A stretch of DNA of 48,640 bases from Bacteroidota bacterium (GTDB lineage Bacteria; Bacteroidota; Bacteroidia; M30B66), in the NCBI GenBank assembly GCA_027483445.1, contig JAIXUS010000017.1, positions 1 to 48,640 of the forward strand, read 5' to 3'. The notes below the pieces were generated by a model. The model had not been told where the DNA came from and did not search any database. It was given only the letters and a program-made list of their open reading frames with translations. Both the position numbers and the translations under genes were made by a program. Shown one piece after another: positions 35,830-43,460 of this stretch. The first letter of the stretch is position 1; every line of letters starts with the position of its first letter.

Positions 35830-36495
35830 TCAGGCCTTCAGTTGTGAATTATTTAGGAAGTCCCGACGAGCATTATGCCTCAGAGATTCCTGTAATTCGC
35901 TAACGTCGAACCCTTTTATTAATGCGGCATGTTGATAAATTGCATCAATCCTGAGCGCCTTAGTATCGGTTTCTAAATACAAACGATCGGCTGGTGAAAA
36001 CAGTAATGTTTCTCGCAACTCAAAATTGGAGAATATCCTGTGTCCAAACGATAAACAGCCCCCTCTGTCGAGCATTTTCCTCGCTTCGATAATACTTCCT
36101 TTAAATCCGTGTATTACCCAAGGTACATTTATTTGCTTGGTAAACTTTAGAAAGTCGGAATAACAACGCACTAAATGGAGAATCATGGGTTTTTGAGCTG
36201 CATTGGCCAGTTCGATGTGTGCCTCAAGAATCGATTCTTGAAGCCTTAGGGCTGGGCCACGCAAACGATCTAATCCACATTCTCCAATGGCAATCACATT
36301 TTTGTGATGAAGCCTTTTTTGGATAGCATTTAATTGATTTATACCGTTCTCTTGTATAAACCATGGATGGATGCCTAAACTAATTGAATACGGAAGGTCA
36401 TCCGGCGAGTAGCCGGCCCCAGTATACCCATTTCGAATACACCACTCGCCTTCCACCTGTGGCTTGCGATGGGTGTGGAGGTTGATGTATTGCAT
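35830..36495 (-). CDS. TatD family metal-dependent hydrolase
   Basis: This 221-residue TIM-barrel hydrolase has the TatD metal ligands in place: HTH (H7, H9), GECGLD (E72), HLVR (H107), VIHGF (H129) and ETD (D177). SLGIHPWF (residues 39-46) is the usual second block. It is somewhat shorter than the 255-260 residues typical of TatD, mainly from compact loops. The family comprises DNases and D-aminoacyl-tRNA-type hydrolases; the substrate is not settled. It starts 10 nt after the second PAS-LuxR gene and is probably transcribed with both regulators. Confidence 0.85.
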   Translation of the reverse strand: MQYINLHTHRKPQVEGEWCIRNGYTGAGYSPDDLPYSISLGIHPWFIQENGINQLNAIQKRLHHKNVIAIGECGLDRLRGPALRLQESILEAHIELANAAQKPMILHLVRCYSDFLKFTKQINVPWVIHGFKGSIIEARKMLDRGGCLSFGHRIFSNFELRETLLFSPADRLYLETDTKALRIDAIYQHAALIKGFDVSELQESLRHNARRDFLNNSQLKA

Positions 36496-36505
36496 GAGCC
36501 GAATT

Positions 36506-37240
36506 TTAGCAGAATGATCTCATTAATTCAATAAAATTACGTGTTCCTGACGCTCGAAGTATCTTTTTACGGTGAAACCGAACACCCGATATTGTTAATC
36601 CTGTTTTTTCGGCAATTTCCGCTAAACTTAATCCTTTCAAACTAAATTCAAGTATTTCCTTTTCTCGCCCATTAAGTTGTTCCATAAAATGTGTTGAATT
36701 ATCGGTGTAGATTGTTTGTTCTTTCCCATTCATCAATACACTCAGGGTTTTAGGAGGGTGATGCTGGCTTATACTCAATGGGGTAATCGTTCCTAAATCA
36801 ATAATCTGTCCTTCTTCATGCATGAATTTATGCTGCGACATTACCCATTGCTGCCCCTGGCCTCTGCTTAAAACTCTATAATGAAATCGAATATATAATT
36901 CATCGGAATTCTTTATGTTGACGGTTTCTAAAATTGGCAGCACTTTTTGCAGCAATTGAGGCAAACGCAAGCGATCTTCGGGATGAATTCTGCTCCACAC
37001 CTCTTCAAATGGATTGAGTTTATTTTTAGTAATTCCAAGTATTGATTGAAATGCACGATTCGAATGGTGAAGCATTTTGTCGCGATAATTCCATAAAAAC
37101 ACCCCTACATTCAACTCATTTAAAAGCCTGAAACCGTCGCGGTGTTTGGCAATAAATGCCTCAGGACTCTTATTTATGGCTAATGCTGCGAGCGAACTTA
37201 AAATACCATCGGCTGTTAATTCCCCGCGATTCGGACTCAT
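36506..37240 (-). CDS. PAS-like plus LuxR-type HTH regulator, copy 2
   Basis: This 244-residue regulator has an N-terminal PAS-like domain (about 45-165: LNELNVGVFLWNYRDKMLHHSNRAF, then FEEVWSRIHPEDRLRL). The C-terminal LuxR/GerE helix-turn-helix (about 185-240) contains LNGREKEILEFSLKGLSLAEIAEKTG and VRFHRKKILR. There is no receiver domain, so the PAS-like part is the likely sensor or dimeriser. It is paralogous to the gene just upstream (same length and domain order, and similar blocks before the HTH). The start ATG overlaps the upstream stop (ATGA, 37237-37240), so translation is coupled. Confidence 0.82.
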   Translation of the reverse strand: MSPNRGELTADGILSSLAALAINKSPEAFIAKHRDGFRLLNELNVGVFLWNYRDKMLHHSNRAFQSILGITKNKLNPFEEVWSRIHPEDRLRLPQLLQKVLPILETVNIKNSDELYIRFHYRVLSRGQGQQWVMSQHKFMHEEGQIIDLGTITPLSISQHHPPKTLSVLMNGKEQTIYTDNSTHFMEQLNGREKEILEFSLKGLSLAEIAEKTGLTISGVRFHRKKILRASGTRNFIELMRSFC

Positions 37241-37971
37241 GATTTTGTTTTTAGTTCTTGTAAAACAGCCTCAAAATTCTCGGCCTTGTATTTTTTCAGA
37301 ATTTTTCGCCGGTGAAACCGGATGCCATCCACACTTAAGTTTAACTTAAGCGCTATTTCTGGAATTGTTAGCCCTTGCAACGACCAAAACATGACTTCCT
37401 CCTCACGTCCGATGAGTTCTATTGTGCCTAAATTAGTGCCCTTTGGGAAAAAATACTTCTGAATATTTCCAATTTTTAAATGTAAATAGGGAGGAAAAAC
37501 TTGATCTCCCGACCCTACCCACTGAATTATACCTAAATCAATAAACCCTTCGCCAACCTTGAAAATTCGATTTGTTTGCAAAATTAACTTCGACGAGTTC
37601 ACGGATTTTCCTATCCGATAAAAATGGCGGCTAATTGCTGTGGATGAAATTTTGGAGGGCTGATTAAATACATATTGAATACAGCAGCCTAGTATATCGA
37701 TTACACGATGTAAATCTTCGTTGGCCATCTTCGAGAACAATGCCTCAACATTACGTTCCTTTAATTCGGCCGATGTGAATTCAAGTAAGGTGAAAATATT
37801 GGGACTAATGTAATGGTGAATGTGATTTTGATAATCATACACATAGGTTCCAAAGCCAAGCGACTCCATTTGCTGAAATGCCTGCAGGTTTTCTGCCAAA
37901 AAATGCTCAGGATGAATGTTTACTGATTTGTTTTTTATCGAATTCAGAAATATTTGTAATTCATTATTCAT
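37237..37971 (-). CDS. PAS-like plus LuxR-type HTH regulator, copy 1
   Basis: This 244-residue protein is the first gene of the three-gene set. The N-terminal PAS-like domain contains GFGTYVYDYQNHIHHYISPNIFTL and KMANEDLHRVIDIL. The C-terminal HTH is IGREEEVMFWSLQGLTIPEIALKLN followed by VDGIRFHRRKILK. Key HTH features match copy 2 (GREKE or GREEE; RFHRKKIL or RFHRRKIL). It lacks a TAnnTTTG box near the start; the upstream 130 bp (37972-38101) is AT-rich. It is a likely product of a local gene duplication. Confidence 0.82.
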   Translation of the reverse strand: MNNELQIFLNSIKNKSVNIHPEHFLAENLQAFQQMESLGFGTYVYDYQNHIHHYISPNIFTLLEFTSAELKERNVEALFSKMANEDLHRVIDILGCCIQYVFNQPSKISSTAISRHFYRIGKSVNSSKLILQTNRIFKVGEGFIDLGIIQWVGSGDQVFPPYLHLKIGNIQKYFFPKGTNLGTIELIGREEEVMFWSLQGLTIPEIALKLNLSVDGIRFHRRKILKKYKAENFEAVLQELKTKS

Positions 37972-38101
37972 TGTTTTCTCTTATTTTTTTGTGAATATAA
38001 TGAGATTTGAGCATTTAGAATTGCGCGCCTAAAAGCCATCACCCGCCAATAATTTTTGGTCATATTTCTATGTTATACCATTAAATACAGGTTTTGTAAG
38101 A

Positions 38102-38584
38102 TTATTCCTCCCGCCGGGCCATGTTGCGTTTAACATCACGCTCTTTTAAACTTTCGCGTTTATCGTATAGCTTTTTGCCTTTGGCTAAGGCAATGTCGAG
38201 CTTGGCATATCCGCTGTCGCTGATGTACATCTGCAACGGAACGATAGTTAACCCTTGGTCTTTGAGCTTAGAACGAAGCTTGTTTAACTCCTGACGGTGC
38301 AACAGTAATCTCCGGTCGCGTTTGGGTTCATGGTTGAAACGATTGCCTTGCTCATATTCCTCAATGTGCAGGTTTCGTACAAACAATTCTTCCTTTACAA
38401 AAACACAATAAGCATCGGTAATGTTGGCTTTTCCGGCCCGTATCGACTTAATCTCAGTGCCTGTGAGCTGAATACCTGCACTGAGTTCCATCAATAAAAT
38501 ATACTCAAAGGAGGCCCTTCGGTTTTTGATGTTCAACTGAACCGGTTTCTTAGATTTTTCTGCCACAGGTTCAGTATTTAACAA
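38102..38584 (-). CDS. smpB: SsrA-binding protein SmpB
   Basis: This 160-residue protein delivers tmRNA to stalled ribosomes. Conserved blocks are NRRASFEYILLMELSAGIQL, GTEIKSIRAGKANITDAYC, HEPKRDRRLLLHRQEL and the C-terminal YDKRESLKERDVKRNMAR, which enters the decoding centre. The start (MLNTEPVAEK) overlaps the end of the DtxR-type gene by 14 bp, so the two are co-transcribed and probably translationally coupled. Confidence 0.95.
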   Translation of the reverse strand: MLNTEPVAEKSKKPVQLNIKNRRASFEYILLMELSAGIQLTGTEIKSIRAGKANITDAYCVFVKEELFVRNLHIEEYEQGNRFNHEPKRDRRLLLHRQELNKLRSKLKDQGLTIVPLQMYISDSGYAKLDIALAKGKKLYDKRESLKERDVKRNMARREE

Positions 38585-39230
38585 ATATATGTGAGGCTAC
38601 TTGCCGCGATAGCATCGATTCCTTGCCACCAATAATTTGCACCGACAAGGAGCCATCAAATTCAAATTTACGCAACACCTTCACCTGCCTTCCGGGAACT
38701 AGTCCAATGTCTTGAAGATACTGTAAAAAGTCGGGAAGGTGAACGGTCACACGCGATACCCAAACAGCATCTTCCACAGGAATTTCAGAAAGACTGCTCA
38801 ATGTTTCTTCCGTGAGAATACCTTGAGCATCAGGAATTGGGTCGCCATGCGGATCGAAACGTGGATAATTCAAGTATTTATCGAGCTGATCGTAAAGCCG
38901 CTCCGACACCGTATGCTCTAGCTGTTCGGCAATGTCGTGAACCTCGTCCCAACCCAAGCCAAGCCTCTCCACCAAAAAAACTTCCCATAAACGGTGCTTA
39001 CGGATAATGTCCAGTGCTTTGCGCGAACCGGCCTCAGTAAGCCTTACTCCTTGATATGGAACATGGTCTAACAACTTCTTGTCGCAGAGCTTTTTGATCA
39101 TGTCTGTTACCGAAGAAGCCTTAGTTTGCAAAGCCTCAGCTATCGCATTGGTGCTCACATTCACAGCACCTTCGGCCGCTAGGCGGTGAATGGTTTTAAG
39201 GTAATTTTCTTCGGTAAACGAGGTAATCAT
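38571..39230 (-). CDS. DtxR/MntR-type metal-dependent transcriptional regulator
   Basis: This is a 219-residue regulator. The N-terminal winged helix is FTEENYLKTIHRLAAEG...VSTNAIAEALQTKASSVTDMIKKL. A metal-binding dimerisation domain follows (LWEVFLVERLGLGWDEVHDIAEQLEHTVSERLYDQLDKYL, with His and Glu ligands) and then a C-terminal FeoA/SH3-like domain (PGRQVKVLRKFEFDGSLSVQI). It should repress metal uptake genes when Mn(II) or Fe(II) is bound; the metal cannot be told from sequence. I chose ATG 39230 (MITSFTEENY), since the frame extends to 39362 but a TAnnTTTG box lies 6 nt upstream of 39230. The gene ends inside smpB. Confidence 0.9.
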   Translation of the reverse strand: MITSFTEENYLKTIHRLAAEGAVNVSTNAIAEALQTKASSVTDMIKKLCDKKLLDHVPYQGVRLTEAGSRKALDIIRKHRLWEVFLVERLGLGWDEVHDIAEQLEHTVSERLYDQLDKYLNYPRFDPHGDPIPDAQGILTEETLSSLSEIPVEDAVWVSRVTVHLPDFLQYLQDIGLVPGRQVKVLRKFEFDGSLSVQIIGGKESMLSRQVASHIFVKY

Positions 39231-39236
39231 GGGCCG

Positions 39237-39244
39237 CAAAGATA
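39237..39244 (-). promoter_or_regulatory. TAnnTTTG -7 box of the DtxR-type gene
   Basis: The minus strand reads TATCTTTG, 6 nt before the ATG at 39230. It lies just before the stop codon of the upstream gene at 39260. Confidence 0.45.
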
Positions 39245-39259
39245 GGCAATAGCCACGTT

Positions 39260-39802
39260 TTAGAGTATATCGCCCGGCTGCTGCTGCTCCTGTACCTCTT
39301 CTTCGCGACTTTGATCCAGTCCTCCGGCCTCCAAAATGCAGATGTAGGCGTAAACCAGCCAAAAGCTTCCAAAGCTTAATTTTTCTAAAGGCTGGAAATA
39401 AGGCAGCTTCAGCAGCAACACCACAAAGGTGATGGCACTAATCAGTACAAACGATAGCTTCAGTAAATCAACCAAGCGCCGTCGGGTGCGTCGTACAACA
39501 AACAACGTATAGCCTATCGATACCGAAAGCGCTGAGCCTAGCTGCAGCTCGAAGGCAAAAGGCCAATGCATCACTTTAAATGCCTGACCAACAACCAAGA
39601 GCATGATGCCGCTGAGTAAAAATGACGATTGCCTGCTGCGCAACGAGCGACTGTTGTACAACAGATAGAAAAAGGCCACCCATGAGCTGTATTGAAACCA
39701 ACGTAAGGTTTGCCAGCTGTTTTGAAGATGCAGCCAAAATGCTACGGCTCCCATCGACGATAGCGCCCAAATGATACCGTAATAGCGAATCAATCGGTTC
39801 AT
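39260..39802 (-). CDS. Hypothetical membrane protein with FKVMHWPFA motif
   Basis: This 180-residue protein has five hydrophobic segments (including IIWALSSMGAVAFWLHL, GIMLLVVGQAFKVMHWPFAF and LSFVLISAITFVVLLLKL) and a charged, Gln-rich tail (SREEEVQEQQQP). The FKVMHWPFA string recalls the FKIMHWPGA-type motif of GldL and of small Bacteroidota membrane proteins, but the rest does not resemble GldL and no GldM neighbour is present. TACATTG lies 5 nt before the ATG. Function unknown. Confidence 0.6.
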   Translation of the reverse strand: MNRLIRYYGIIWALSSMGAVAFWLHLQNSWQTLRWFQYSSWVAFFYLLYNSRSLRSRQSSFLLSGIMLLVVGQAFKVMHWPFAFELQLGSALSVSIGYTLFVVRRTRRRLVDLLKLSFVLISAITFVVLLLKLPYFQPLEKLSFGSFWLVYAYICILEAGGLDQSREEEVQEQQQPGDIL

Positions 39803-39846
39803 GCCTGCAATGTAGGCTTTTCCGGCGGTGCACTGAAATGTTTACT

Positions 39847-39991
39847 TCTGGCTAACGAAAAATTGAATTTCATGCATTCAGGAGTGCATGGATTTTCAAA
39901 AGCTAGACTAAAAAACCTTGCTCTAAGCCTCATTCAAACAGAGGCTAAAGTGTTTTAAATTAAACTATAGAGTGTTTTTCAGTAAGCCCTA
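39847..39991 (+). repeat. MITE-like repeat, 145-bp short copy
   Basis: It begins TCTGGCTAACGAAAAATTGA and ends TTTTTCAGTAAGCCCTA, with the same length and boundaries as the copy at 17951-18095. It fills the gap between the start of the membrane-protein gene and the end of recQ (stop at 40002), so it could supply the recQ 3' end. Its internal AGCCTC/GAGGCT arms pair perfectly. Confidence 0.8.
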
Positions 39992-40001
39992 CTTCGTTCT
40001 A

Positions 40002-41888
40002 TCATTCGCCCTTCCAGTGCCACAGTTGCTCAGCTCGCTCTTCAATAAGCCCCTGGTCGGCCAATTCGCGTATCGCCAGCTCAAACTGTGGTCTGGGGCC
40101 CCTAAACGCTGCCATCACCTCGTCGAGCGTAGATGGCTTCTTTCGAAGATATTGCTCAATAAAACCCAATGGCTCAGATTGCCTGGCCGATACACAAATG
40201 TCGCAATGCCCGCAAGCCTTAGCCTTCTGCTCTCCAAAGTAGCGTAATAGCATTAAGGTGCGGCAAATGTTTAGGTTCCGCGCATAGGCCAGCATTGCTT
40301 CAAGCCGCTCCCGGGCTGCATTTTTGCGCTCATCGTAACGCTTAACCGAAATACTGAGCAGATCAGGATGCTGCCTCGGAGCTAAAAAATGCATCAACGG
40401 AACCTTCAATGCAGGACGGTAATTAACGACGCCATCTTTGTTTAAACGTTCTAATTTCTGGCACACCTGATCATAACTTAACAAACAACGTTCAGCCAAT
40501 TCAGTTTCACGAATCACTACATAATCCTGAAACATGCCGCCATAAGACCGCAAAAGAGTCTTCACCAATAGCTCCATCGACGGATGCAACATTTCATACT
40601 CGTAAAGCTTCTCCTTATCGATAGGTATAAAGGCCCTCGACTGCATCGATTGGTCGGCAGAGTAGGTGAGTAGTCCTTCCTGTTCCAGGAAGCGGATGGC
40701 CTGCAAACAGGTGATAGGGCTTTGGTTGTAACGCTTGGCAAAAGCCGCTACATCAAACGGATAACTGATACCCTCGCCCGCATTAACGGGAACCTGCAAG
40801 AAGTTCCCGACCCAATTGTAAACCGCCTTAATGGTGTCGATGCCCGGAAACTGCTGTTGAAATCGCTTTTCGGTATCTTGTAAGTCGCCCTCATCATAAA
40901 GCAATACCGCCCAGGCTTTCTGCTCATCACGACCGGCACGCCCGGCCTCCTGAAAATACGCTTCAGGATTGTCGGGAATGTCGAGATGTACCACTACCCG
41001 AACATCAGGCTTGTCGATGCCCATTCCGAACGCGTTCGTGCTCACAATTACCCGTTTCTGATTCTCAATCCAGAGTTGTTGACGCAAACTTCGGGTTGGC
41101 GCATCTAAACCGGCATGATAGCTCGTAGCCGATACGCCCTGCTGCTCCAGCCAAAGGGCAACCTCTCTGGTTTTCTTGCGGTTACGCACGTAGACCACTG
41201 CACTGCCCTGAATTTTATCTAAAATCCGAAGCAAAGTGCGCAGCTTATCCTCTGTTTCTCGCACCACATAACTTAACTCCTTCCGCGCAAAGCTTTTGCT
41301 GAAGGTTTGGCCCTTGCGAAACTGTAACTTTTGCCTGATGTCGTCGCAAACCTCAGGAGTGGCCGTGGCTGTGAGGGCAATGAGTGGTGTGTTAGAAGGG
41401 AGAAGTGGACGGATTTCTGCAATATTCAAGTACGCCGGTCGAAAATCATAGCCCCACTGAGAAATACAGTGCGACTCATCTACCGCCACAAGTCCGATAT
41501 CCATTTCCATCATGGCGTTTCTAAAATGCTCATTCACCAGGCGCTCGGGTGAAACATAGAGAAACTGATAGTGACCGGCCATCGCATTGCTTAGCACTAC
41601 GGGTAAATCTTGTGGCGACATGGCCGACGACAACATGCCTGCCGCTATTCCTCGTTTTCGAAGGTTTTCAACCTGGTCGCTCATTAAGGCTATCAACGGC
41701 GAAACCACCAAACACAACTTCCCAATGCACAATGCCGGTACCTGAAAGCAAACGCTCTTTCCTCCGCCGGTCGGCAAAAGTGCAAGGGTATCGTGCCCCT
41801 CTAAAACCGACTGGATAATTTCGCGTTGCAACGGGCGGAAACGAGAGTAACCCCAGTATTGAAGCAGTATTTCTTCTGGTGATGGCAT
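40002..41888 (-). CDS. recQ: RecQ family ATP-dependent DNA helicase
   Basis: This 628-residue 3'-5' helicase has Walker A LLPTGGGKS (38-45), the motif II DESH (137-140) in VAVDESHCISQWGYDFR, motif VI QEAGRAGRDEQKA, and a winged-helix domain. A zinc-binding cysteine set (ICRTLMLLRYFGE, then ACGHCDIC) is followed by a C-terminal HTH-like region rather than a clear HRDC domain. The protein is shorter than the roughly 730-residue RecQ often found in this phylum, so it may be a second, HRDC-less paralogue. The minus strand has TACCTTTTCG 6 nt before the start. Confidence 0.92.
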   Translation of the reverse strand: MPSPEEILLQYWGYSRFRPLQREIIQSVLEGHDTLALLPTGGGKSVCFQVPALCIGKLCLVVSPLIALMSDQVENLRKRGIAAGMLSSAMSPQDLPVVLSNAMAGHYQFLYVSPERLVNEHFRNAMMEMDIGLVAVDESHCISQWGYDFRPAYLNIAEIRPLLPSNTPLIALTATATPEVCDDIRQKLQFRKGQTFSKSFARKELSYVVRETEDKLRTLLRILDKIQGSAVVYVRNRKKTREVALWLEQQGVSATSYHAGLDAPTRSLRQQLWIENQKRVIVSTNAFGMGIDKPDVRVVVHLDIPDNPEAYFQEAGRAGRDEQKAWAVLLYDEGDLQDTEKRFQQQFPGIDTIKAVYNWVGNFLQVPVNAGEGISYPFDVAAFAKRYNQSPITCLQAIRFLEQEGLLTYSADQSMQSRAFIPIDKEKLYEYEMLHPSMELLVKTLLRSYGGMFQDYVVIRETELAERCLLSYDQVCQKLERLNKDGVVNYRPALKVPLMHFLAPRQHPDLLSISVKRYDERKNAARERLEAMLAYARNLNICRTLMLLRYFGEQKAKACGHCDICVSARQSEPLGFIEQYLRKKPSTLDEVMAAFRGPRPQFELAIRELADQGLIEERAEQLWHWKGE

Positions 41889-41915
41889 TCCGGCGAAAAG
41901 GTAGCGAATTCGTAC

Positions 41916-42449
41916 TTAACGAAGCACCGGGTGATTGAGAATGAAATCGGCCCTCTGGCGAATAGAACCCATAGGAACTGGAATTAATTGGTAGCCCAGA
42001 TTTGTATACACCTGCTCCAACGCTTTGTGCACCTTGATGGCCGACATAAAGTCTTCGTGCCTTTCATGGTCGCGCTGGTATATGGCTTCCCAAGGTGGAG
42101 TAATAAATACCGTATGAAAATACCGGAATTCATTACAAAGTTGTTCAAGACGGGGCGTTATCGACTGTTTGTCTTTCAATAAAAAACCGGCAATATCGGG
42201 TAGGCCCCGGTCGTAAAAAGCCACCAAGCCATCGCCTTGCCGGTGCTGAGCAATGCGCCCTTCTTCAACAAGTTCCGAAAATCTCGAAATGTTCTCCCAG
42301 GGCGTCTGTCGAAGGTTGTGAGCCAACGAGTCTTGAATGATTTGCCGCGATATCTCATGAAAAACCACCAAGCCCCGATGCTCAAATTCGGTAATGATGC
42401 TGGATTTGCCGAATCCGGGACCTCCGGTTAACAATATGCGACGAGTCAT
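41916..42449 (-). CDS. AAA_28/NadR-like P-loop ATPase
   Basis: This 177-residue protein has a Walker A motif GGPGFGKSS (residues 8-16), an EISRQIIQD segment after the first helix, FYDRGLPDI as the Walker B region, and TPPWEAIYQRDHER followed by a C-terminal YTNLGYQLIPVP strand. This matches the AAA_28 family, related to the kinase part of NadR. It probably phosphorylates or senses a small nucleotide-like substrate; the substrate is unknown. It ends 27 bp from the start of recQ on the same strand and is probably co-transcribed. TAATTTG lies 5 nt before the start. Confidence 0.85.
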   Translation of the reverse strand: MTRRILLTGGPGFGKSSIITEFEHRGLVVFHEISRQIIQDSLAHNLRQTPWENISRFSELVEEGRIAQHRQGDGLVAFYDRGLPDIAGFLLKDKQSITPRLEQLCNEFRYFHTVFITPPWEAIYQRDHERHEDFMSAIKVHKALEQVYTNLGYQLIPVPMGSIRQRADFILNHPVLR

Positions 42450-42785
42450 GCTGCAAATTACCGACCTGCATTGTCTATTTGCAAGCCGAAAAGCGATGAT
42501 TACTCAAGAATTACCGAACACTTTTTAAGGTCCTGATTGTTTGTGTCTTGCAAAATGTACACTTCGTGTGGATGACCATCGGGAATCTGTTTAATCCTTC
42601 TCGCTGACCCTAATTACTGCCGACTTTAGTTGGGTTGTCGGATGGCTTTTCGAAAACAGCTTGTTATTCCGTCGTTGGGTTTTACAACAGAATTCAACAG
42701 TTCAAACACACTGTCATCACCCCAATATTTTAATTCTTTTTATTCCTGAAGACAAGGTAAAAAACACCTTCTTTTTATTGCTAAA
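42450..42785. other. 336-bp gap with a possible gene relic
   Basis: No intact gene. A minus-strand stretch at 42500-42613 looks like the C-terminal end of a lost gene (listed separately). The rest shows nothing I can name. Confidence 0.4.
42500..42613 (-). pseudogene. Possible C-terminal relic of a lost gene
   Basis: The minus strand encodes about 37 codons without a start, containing KQIPDGHPHEVYILQDT and ending KKCSVILE before a TAA. The codon pattern looks protein-like, but an in-frame stop closes it upstream. I cannot identify the parent protein. Confidence 0.25.
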
Positions 42786-43382
42786 CTACTTGCCAAACGT
42801 GGAAAGAGAACCATTTCTTCCGGCAAAAACAATGAGTTCCGGTAAAAACTCGCTAAATATCGATTGATAAAATAAATAATGCCGTTCGAGCTCTTTGTGC
42901 GCTGTTTCCATGCCCGACGGAAATACACTTCTGCGCGCAAGGCCACCCAAGGCTCGCTTTATACCTTCAATATGCCGGTAATTGTAAAGCCAATCCTGCA
43001 TACTCATATAATGCAAGGTGTATCTCGACCGTTCAGGAAACGCTTCTTTGTGGGTGTGCAACGTCGAATAGGTTTGCTCAACAAAGTCGCGCAAGTCGAC
43101 CCCAGAATATTGTTCCCAGTTTTTGGCCAGAAAGTGATCGCCAAAAACATCCATAACAATTCCCGAAAACTTTCTGAATTTAGGCCTCAGTGCTTCTTTT
43201 CCACGCTCAATTACCGGATGAGCATCAGTGAACATATCGATTTGCCGGTGCAGGCGAATGCCTTTGATTACCGGTTCTGAAAACTGCTCTATCTGTCGGC
43301 CTTTCACCGCATCGGCAATAAAACCGCCAACGAGCAAGCCTGGATCGTCTCCGGCAAGGTATAGATGCGCAAGGTAATTCAC
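42786..43382 (-). CDS. ACP phosphodiesterase (AcpH family)
   Basis: This is a protein of about 198 residues. The start is best placed at a GTG (43380-43382), which gives MNYLAHLYLAGDDPGLLVGGFIADAVKG when initiator Met is used, the standard beginning of this family. The frame extends to 43469 but the extra 29 residues are not family-like. TACCTTG lies 7 nt before the GTG. The conserved IRLHRQIDMFTDAHPV segment carries the HD-type metal ligands, and the DVFGDHFLAKNW block follows. The enzyme removes 4'-phosphopantetheine from acyl carrier protein. It is divergent from the PIG-L gene, 78 bp away. Confidence 0.85.
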   Translation of the reverse strand: MNYLAHLYLAGDDPGLLVGGFIADAVKGRQIEQFSEPVIKGIRLHRQIDMFTDAHPVIERGKEALRPKFRKFSGIVMDVFGDHFLAKNWEQYSGVDLRDFVEQTYSTLHTHKEAFPERSRYTLHYMSMQDWLYNYRHIEGIKRALGGLARRSVFPSGMETAHKELERHYLFYQSIFSEFLPELIVFAGRNGSLSTFGK

Positions 43383-43460
43383 AGTGCTACAAGGTAGGCA
43401 GAATTCCGGCTCTACACAATTCGCTCGGTGGCCTGTGCTGAATGTTTTATCTTGCTGCCC

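Noticed and set aside
39260-39802. Calling the FKVMHWPFA membrane protein GldL
   Set aside because: Only the short motif resembles GldL; the remaining sequence, topology and neighbours (no GldK, GldM or GldN) do not fit.
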